Positions 12,636 to 15,523 of a stretch of DNA of 15,523 nucleotides are shown here, piece after piece. How positions within the stretch are numbered: the stretch's first letter is position 1; the number at the start of each line of letters is the position of its first letter. The notes beneath the pieces are model-generated. The model did not search any database. It was not told where the DNA came from and saw only the letters and a list, made by a program, of their open reading frames with translations. Source of the stretch: Candidatus Sulfopaludibacter sp. SbA3 (GTDB taxonomy: Bacteria; Acidobacteriota; Terriglobia; 2-12-FULL-54-10); NCBI GenBank assembly GCA_945865705.1, contig CAMBEY010000034.1:1-15523 (forward strand), read 5' to 3'. Made by a program: the position numbers and the translations under genes.

Positions 12636-12657
12636 GGACAGGTCTGGAGACCTGTCC
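12636..12657. repeat. palindrome GGACAGGTCT-GG-AGACCTGTCC
   Basis: A 22-base palindrome, two 10-base arms GGACAGGTCT and AGACCTGTCC around GG, next to the single repeat arm at 12605-12628. It lies 65 bases before the YefM start codon. It may be part of the same repeat family; a terminator role is unlikely because no T-run follows. Confidence 0.6.
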
Positions 12658-12695
12658 CTACGTAGCGCGGCAGCGGAGATTGTGGATTGCAAATA

Positions 12696-12713
12696 CGTAC
12701 GATATGGCGTACG
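12696..12713. promoter_or_regulatory. candidate YefM-YoeB operator: two CGTACG sites 12 bp apart
   Basis: Two perfect CGTACG hexamers (12696-12701 and 12708-12713) lie 12 bp centre to centre, immediately before the antitoxin start at 12722. As I recall, the E. coli yefM-yoeB operator uses two TGTACA-core repeats with the same spacing, to which the antitoxin-toxin complex binds. Same GTAC core, same spacing, same place: this is probably the autoregulatory operator. It also argues against the in-frame ATG at 12704, which would lie inside it. Confidence 0.65.
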
Positions 12714-12721
12714 CTCACTCT

Positions 12722-12964
12722 ATGAACACGATGAATGCCAGCGAGGCGCGGCAGAAGCTTTATCGGTTGATTGACGAGACGGCGGCGGCGCATGAGGCGG
12801 TGGTGATCAGTGGGCCGCGCTCCAATGCCGTGCTGATCGGCGAGCAGGATTGGAATGCCATGCAGGAGACGCTCTACCTGCTGTCCATTCCGCGGATGCG
12901 CGGGTCCATCCGGCGCGGCTTGAAGACGCCCGTCGAGAAGTGCAAGAAGGAACCCGGCTGGTGA
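12722..12964 (+). CDS. yefM: YefM/Phd-family antitoxin
   Basis: An 80-residue type II antitoxin that should bind YoeB and repress the operon. The sequence MNTMNASEARQKLYRLIDET, AAAHEAVVISGPRSNAVLIG, EQDWNAMQETLYLLSIPRMR and GSIRRGLKTPVEKCKKEPGW follows the YefM pattern throughout: N-terminal DNA-binding Phd fold (ASEARQxLYRLIDE), then the ETLYLLSIPGMRESI helix and acidic/Trp tail that wraps the toxin. The family's usual length is 80-85. The start at 12722 is chosen because the operator-like CGTACG pair ends at 12713; a second ATG at 12731 is also possible. There is no clear Shine-Dalgarno. Its TGA overlaps the toxin's GTG by four bases, giving translational coupling. Confidence 0.92.
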   Translation: MNTMNASEARQKLYRLIDETAAAHEAVVISGPRSNAVLIGEQDWNAMQETLYLLSIPRMRGSIRRGLKTPVEKCKKEPGW

Positions 12965-13275
12965 ACCCCCGCCCGCCATCGAAGCCGAAACGCCAGCGGG
13001 AAACCCAGCCGAGACCGTGGCAACTGCTGTACACCAATCAGGCGCGGAAGGACGCGAAGCGAATCGCCGCTTCCAACTTGAGGCCACAGGCCGAAGCGAT
13101 CCTTGCCATCCTGGCTGCAAACCCTTTCCAGAACCCGCCACCGTTTGAGAAGCTCGTGGGCGATCTCGCGGGCGCATACTCCCGACGCATCAACATCCAA
13201 CATCGCATGGTCTATCAGGTGCTGAAGAAAGAGCGCATCGTGAAAGTGCTGCGCATGTGGACCCACTACGAATAA
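12961..13275 (+). CDS. yoeB: YoeB/Txe-family mRNA interferase toxin
   Basis: A ribosome-dependent endoribonuclease that cleaves mRNA in the A site when released from YefM. Its GTG start overlaps the antitoxin's TGA (GTGA). Of 104 residues the first ~19 form a basic, Pro-rich extension (NPRPPSKPKRQRETQPRP) not seen in the 84-residue E. coli protein. The RelE fold then follows: WQLLYTNQARKDAKRIAAS (20-38), NPPPFEKLVGDLAGAYSRRI (58-77), QHRMVYQVLKKERIVKVLRM (80-99), ending WTHYE. By alignment Glu63, Arg82 and His102 match the catalytic Glu46, Arg65 and His83 of E. coli YoeB, so the toxin should be active. An in-frame start further upstream would lie inside the antitoxin and is unlikely. Confidence 0.92.
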   Translation: MNPRPPSKPKRQRETQPRPWQLLYTNQARKDAKRIAASNLRPQAEAILAILAANPFQNPPPFEKLVGDLAGAYSRRINIQHRMVYQVLKKERIVKVLRMWTHYE

Positions 13276-13307
13276 TCTGCGCTAAAGTCTTCGACAAGCT
13301 CGACAAC

Positions 13308-13826
13308 CTACAGTTGCTTCACGGAGGCGACGAGTTGATCGAGGGCGATTCCCCAGCCTTCTTGGAAGCCCATGGTGGCGTGCTTCTTGGCGCCCGCTTC
13401 ATCGCTGTGGATGACGAGCGCGGTGTACTTCGTGGATTTGCCGTCGGGGCCGCTCGGCGCAAGCGTGATGACGGCGGTGAACGCGAACATCTCGTGACCG
13501 CCGTCTTCGCCGGGGCAGGCCTCGGGCGATTTCACGGGGCGGTAGCCGGGAAGCATCGCGTTGGTCCAGACGAGCTTTTCGTTTTCGACAATCTCCAGAT
13601 AACAACCGACGTTGGGAAAGTCCTGTCCCTCCGGCGAGCGCATGGTGGTGCGAAAGATTCCGCCGGGCCGGAGATCGATTTCGCAATCCACTGTTTGCCA
13701 GGGCACGGGTGTGAACCATTTCTTCAGGTGTTCCGGCGTGGTCCACGCCATCCAGACGAGTTCGCGGGGAACGTCCACGATGCGTTCAAATATCAGGTCA
13801 AGTTTGGGGTCAGGCTGATGAGTCAT
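13308..13826 (-). CDS. SRPBCC / AHSA1-domain protein
   Basis: A 172-residue START-like (Bet v1 fold) protein of the AHSA1/polyketide-cyclase-like group, a fold that binds hydrophobic ligands; the ligand and role are not known. Typical features are FERIVDVPRELVWMAWTTPE with HLKKWFTPVPW (13-44), DCEIDLRPGGIFRTTMRSPE (47-66), the ALVIHSDEAGAKKHATMGFQ stretch and EGWGIALDQLVASVKQL at the end. The length is slightly above the usual ~150 owing to a loop near 95-112 (PVKSPEACPGEDGGHEM). The ATG at 13824-13826 is the natural start, though no strong Shine-Dalgarno is seen. It converges on yoeB with a 32-base gap. Such proteins are often next to an ArsR-type regulator; none is present here. Confidence 0.92.
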   Translation of the reverse strand: MTHQPDPKLDLIFERIVDVPRELVWMAWTTPEHLKKWFTPVPWQTVDCEIDLRPGGIFRTTMRSPEGQDFPNVGCYLEIVENEKLVWTNAMLPGYRPVKSPEACPGEDGGHEMFAFTAVITLAPSGPDGKSTKYTALVIHSDEAGAKKHATMGFQEGWGIALDQLVASVKQL

Positions 13827-14070
13827 TGTGTGTGGGCCGGGTCATAAATTTCATTCTTTCCGCTTCAGTCATTTTAGACAAGTGCCCGGCCGAATGGAAA
13901 TCCCGCAAAGTTGTCGGACGACGAAAACGAGAATTTGGTCAGACTGGGAAATTTGGATGATTTGGGGGTCCGCGCTAGCTAGGTCGCGCCGGACAATTTT
14001 GAAAAGAAGCGGTCATCCAGATACGAGTCGCGCGAACGGTGCCGCGCGCCAGGTTTTGTGGTCAGAGTGG

Positions 14071-14126
14071 TCAAAACCGTGAAAGTGTGCACTTTGGTCT
14101 GGGCCGCATATTTGGATAAATTGTCA
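14071..14126 (+). repeat. dispersed repeat, copy B, upstream of the ffh promoter
   Basis: TCAAAACCGTGAAAGTGTGC then ACTTTGGTCT matches the minus strand of 3912-3966 at 27 of 30 positions, and both go on to ATTTGGATAA. It ends about 30 bases before the ffh -35 box and points towards the gene, the same arrangement as copy A has with the thrC operon. Confidence 0.6.
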
Positions 14127-14156
14127 GGCCCTCAGTGCGCGGCTAGACGTGCCTCC

Positions 14157-14186
14157 TTGACGGTTTGGGCTGCCGACCGCTAAAAT
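14157..14186 (+). promoter_or_regulatory. sigma70-type promoter of ffh
   Basis: TTGACG (14157-14162, five of six) and TAAAAT (14181-14186, five of six) separated by 18 bases. Transcription would begin near 14193 and give a leader of about 58 bases before the GTG start of ffh. Confidence 0.75.
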
Positions 14187-14250
14187 CTATATTGGGTCAC
14201 TAGCCCCTCAGGGGGTCACTACCTGGTAGTCAACCGGCGGGAAGGTTTTT

Positions 14251-15523
14251 GTGTTTGAGAGTCTGACAGAGAAGTTCCAGCGTGTCTTCAAAGGATTGCG
14301 CGGCCAGGCCACGCTGAACGAAGAGAACACGCAAGAGGCTTTGCGCGAGATTCGCGTGGCGCTGCTGGAAGCCGACGTTAGCTTGAAGGTGGTCAAGGAC
14401 TTCATCGATCGCCTACAGGCCAAGGTGCTGGGGCAGGAAGTTCTGGAGAGTTTCTCGCCGAGTCAGCAGGTGCTGAAGATTGTCTACGAGGAACTGCGCG
14501 AGATTCTCGGCGGCAACGCGGCCAAGCTCAAGTTCGCATCGCAATCACCAACAGTGATTCTGATGGCCGGATTACAAGGGTCCGGAAAGACAACGACCTC
14601 GGCGAAGCTGGCGCGCTGGTTGCAGAAGGGCGGCCATTTCCCTCTGCTGGTTTCCGTGGACGTCTACCGTCCCGCGGCGCGCGAGCAGTTGGCCGTGGCG
14701 GGGAAATCTGTTGGCGTGCCCGTATTTGCCAGCGATTCGGATAAGCCTCTGGAACGCGCCCTGGCTGCGCGTTTGGAGGCTCGCAACAAGGGCATGAACA
14801 TCCTGCTGGTGGATACCGCAGGCCGTCTGCACATCGACGACGAGTTGATGGTGGAGATGGAGGAGTTGAAGAAAGGTCTTGAGCCGTCGGAGATTTTGCT
14901 GGTCGCCGACGCCATGACCGGGCAAGACGCCGTGCGCAGCGCGGAGGAGTTTCACCGCCGGCTGGGACTCACCGGCGTGGTGCTGACCAAGCTCGATGGC
15001 GATGCTCGCGGCGGCGCGGCGCTCTCCATCCGCGAAGTAACCGGTCAGCCGATTAAGTTTGTGGGAACGGGCGAGAAGCTGGACAACCTCGATCAGTTTC
15101 ACCCGGATCGCATGGCCTCGCGCATTTTGGGCATGGGCGACGTAGCCACGTTGATGGAGAAGGCCGGCGAGGTGATGGATCGCCGTCAGGCGGAGTCGCT
15201 GGGCGAAAAACTTCGCACCAATAACTTCACGCTGGAGGATTTCAAAGAGCAGATCGGACAAGCGCGCAAGATGGGACCGCTAGATCAGTTGGCGGCAATG
15301 ATCCCCGGGTTTAGCGGGATGAAAAACCTTCCCAAGGAAGCGATTGACGAAAAAGAGCTGAATCGGGTGGAAGCCATCATAAATTCCATGACCGGGCAGG
15401 AACGCCGCAACCCACAGATTCTAAATGGCAGTAGGCGCAAACGCATCGCTAAAGGGAGCGGGACCTCGGTGCAGGAAGTAAATGTTTTGTTGAAACAATA
15501 CGATCAAGCCTGCAAAATGATGA
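14251..15523 (+). CDS. ffh: signal recognition particle protein Ffh, 3' end cut by window
   Basis: SRP54 homologue: with 4.5S RNA it binds signal peptides as they leave the ribosome and hands the complex to FtsY at the membrane, using GTP. Visible residues (424): helical N domain (FESLTEKFQRVFKGLRGQAT with ALLEADVSL), G domain with the P-loop GLQGSGKT (107-114), DVYRPAAREQL, DTAGRL (188-193), TKLDGDARGG (246-255) and GTGEKLDNLDQFHPDRMASR, then the Met-rich M domain from about 325 (FTLEDFKEQIGQARKMGPLD, GSRRKRIAKGSGTSVQEVN). Family length is about 440-450, so only the last 20-30 residues are missing. The start is GTG at 14251, preceded by GGGAAGG (14239-14245) and in line with the MFESL start of homologues. 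It has its own promoter; rpsP, which often follows ffh, would lie outside. Confidence 0.97.
   Translation, partial: MFESLTEKFQRVFKGLRGQATLNEENTQEALREIRVALLEADVSLKVVKDFIDRLQAKVLGQEVLESFSPSQQVLKIVYEELREILGGNAAKLKFASQSPTVILMAGLQGSGKTTTSAKLARWLQKGGHFPLLVSVDVYRPAAREQLAVAGKSVGVPVFASDSDKPLERALAARLEARNKGMNILLVDTAGRLHIDDELMVEMEELKKGLEPSEILLVADAMTGQDAVRSAEEFHRRLGLTGVVLTKLDGDARGGAALSIREVTGQPIKFVGTGEKLDNLDQFHPDRMASRILGMGDVATLMEKAGEVMDRRQAESLGEKLRTNNFTLEDFKEQIGQARKMGPLDQLAAMIPGFSGMKNLPKEAIDEKELNRVEAIINSMTGQERRNPQILNGSRRKRIAKGSGTSVQEVNVLLKQYDQACKMM

Larger units (their letters stand above)
13827..14250. other. intergenic region between the SRPBCC gene and ffh
   Basis: No gene is supported on either strand over these 424 bases. 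It contains short TTTGGAT/AATTTGG runs like those at 3920-4190, the dispersed repeat copy B (14071-14126), the ffh promoter, and in the ffh leader a direct repeat GGGTCACTA (14194-14202 and 14213-14221) around AGCCCCTCAGGGGG, which could form a small hairpin. GGTGCCGCGCGC near 14039 echoes the arm end of the palindromic elements but is too short to call a copy. Confidence 0.6.

Noticed and set aside
12850..12960. Extension of YoeB upstream to an ATG at 12850
   Set aside because: It would overlap most of the antitoxin's C-terminal coding region in another frame; the GTG overlapping the antitoxin stop is the normal arrangement.
14034..14052. A fourth copy of the palindromic element near ffh
   Set aside because: Only about 12 bases (GGTGCCGCGCGC) match the arm end; there is no second arm and such GC-rich words occur by chance.
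14572..15261. Minus-strand ORF (229 codons) opposite ffh
   Set aside because: Antisense to the unmistakable GTPase and M domains of Ffh.

Overview
The window looks like a chromosomal segment of a GC-rich soil bacterium, most likely an acidobacterium (Acidobacteriota). The reasons are the high GC of most genes, the TPR/FlgO-type membrane protein, the YtcJ-like secreted amidohydrolase, the density of intergenic palindromes and the RAYT-type transposase with its own palindromic repeats. This placement is an inference from style and gene families, not from a marker gene; the only strong phylogenetic gene, ffh at the right edge, could settle it.

Left part (1-3870). The 5' part of a minus-strand [2Fe-2S] subunit of a molybdenum hydroxylase is followed by tRNA-Thr(CGT) and a small conserved-looking ORF. 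Next comes a minus-strand operon that reads threonine-synthase-like PLP enzyme, CysO/MoaD-like sulfur carrier ending in Gly-Gly-Ala-Tyr, and proC. Its leader carries a recognisable SAM-I (S-box) riboswitch, an intrinsic terminator and a plausible antiterminator, behind a TTGACA promoter. A SAM-sensing leader over a ThrC-like enzyme plus a protein-thiocarboxylate carrier is the most interesting signal here. It suggests a CysM/CysO-like route in which O-phosphohomoserine is sulfurated to homocysteine, or at least SAM control of the Thr/Met branch point.

Middle (3870-8545). A 0.65 kb gene-poor region is followed by a 647-residue membrane-anchored TPR protein, a RAYT-type HUH transposase and, convergent to it, a secreted M48 metalloprotease. 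Three copies of a 165-184 bp element with about 40-bp inverted arms sit before the TPR gene, between it and the transposase, and immediately after the transposase stop codon. The last two copies bracket the transposase as a REPtron-like unit. The arms show a compensatory base swap and a G.T wobble conserved in all copies, so the folded single strand is probably what matters.

Right part (8546-15523). A secreted amidohydrolase is followed by an AT-richer small secreted protein that looks acquired. Then comes a toxin-antitoxin patch. A PemI-like antitoxin precedes a PemK/MazF toxin broken by an amber codon at its conserved Trp. Two joined antitoxin fragments follow, the second with a one-base frameshift. 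After a cluster of GC-rich intergenic repeats there is an apparently intact yefM-yoeB pair with a two-site operator. A convergent SRPBCC/AHSA1 protein and the start of ffh, which has its own promoter, close the window. A ~55-bp repeat lies in the same orientation 30-45 bp upstream of the -35 boxes of both the riboswitch operon and ffh.
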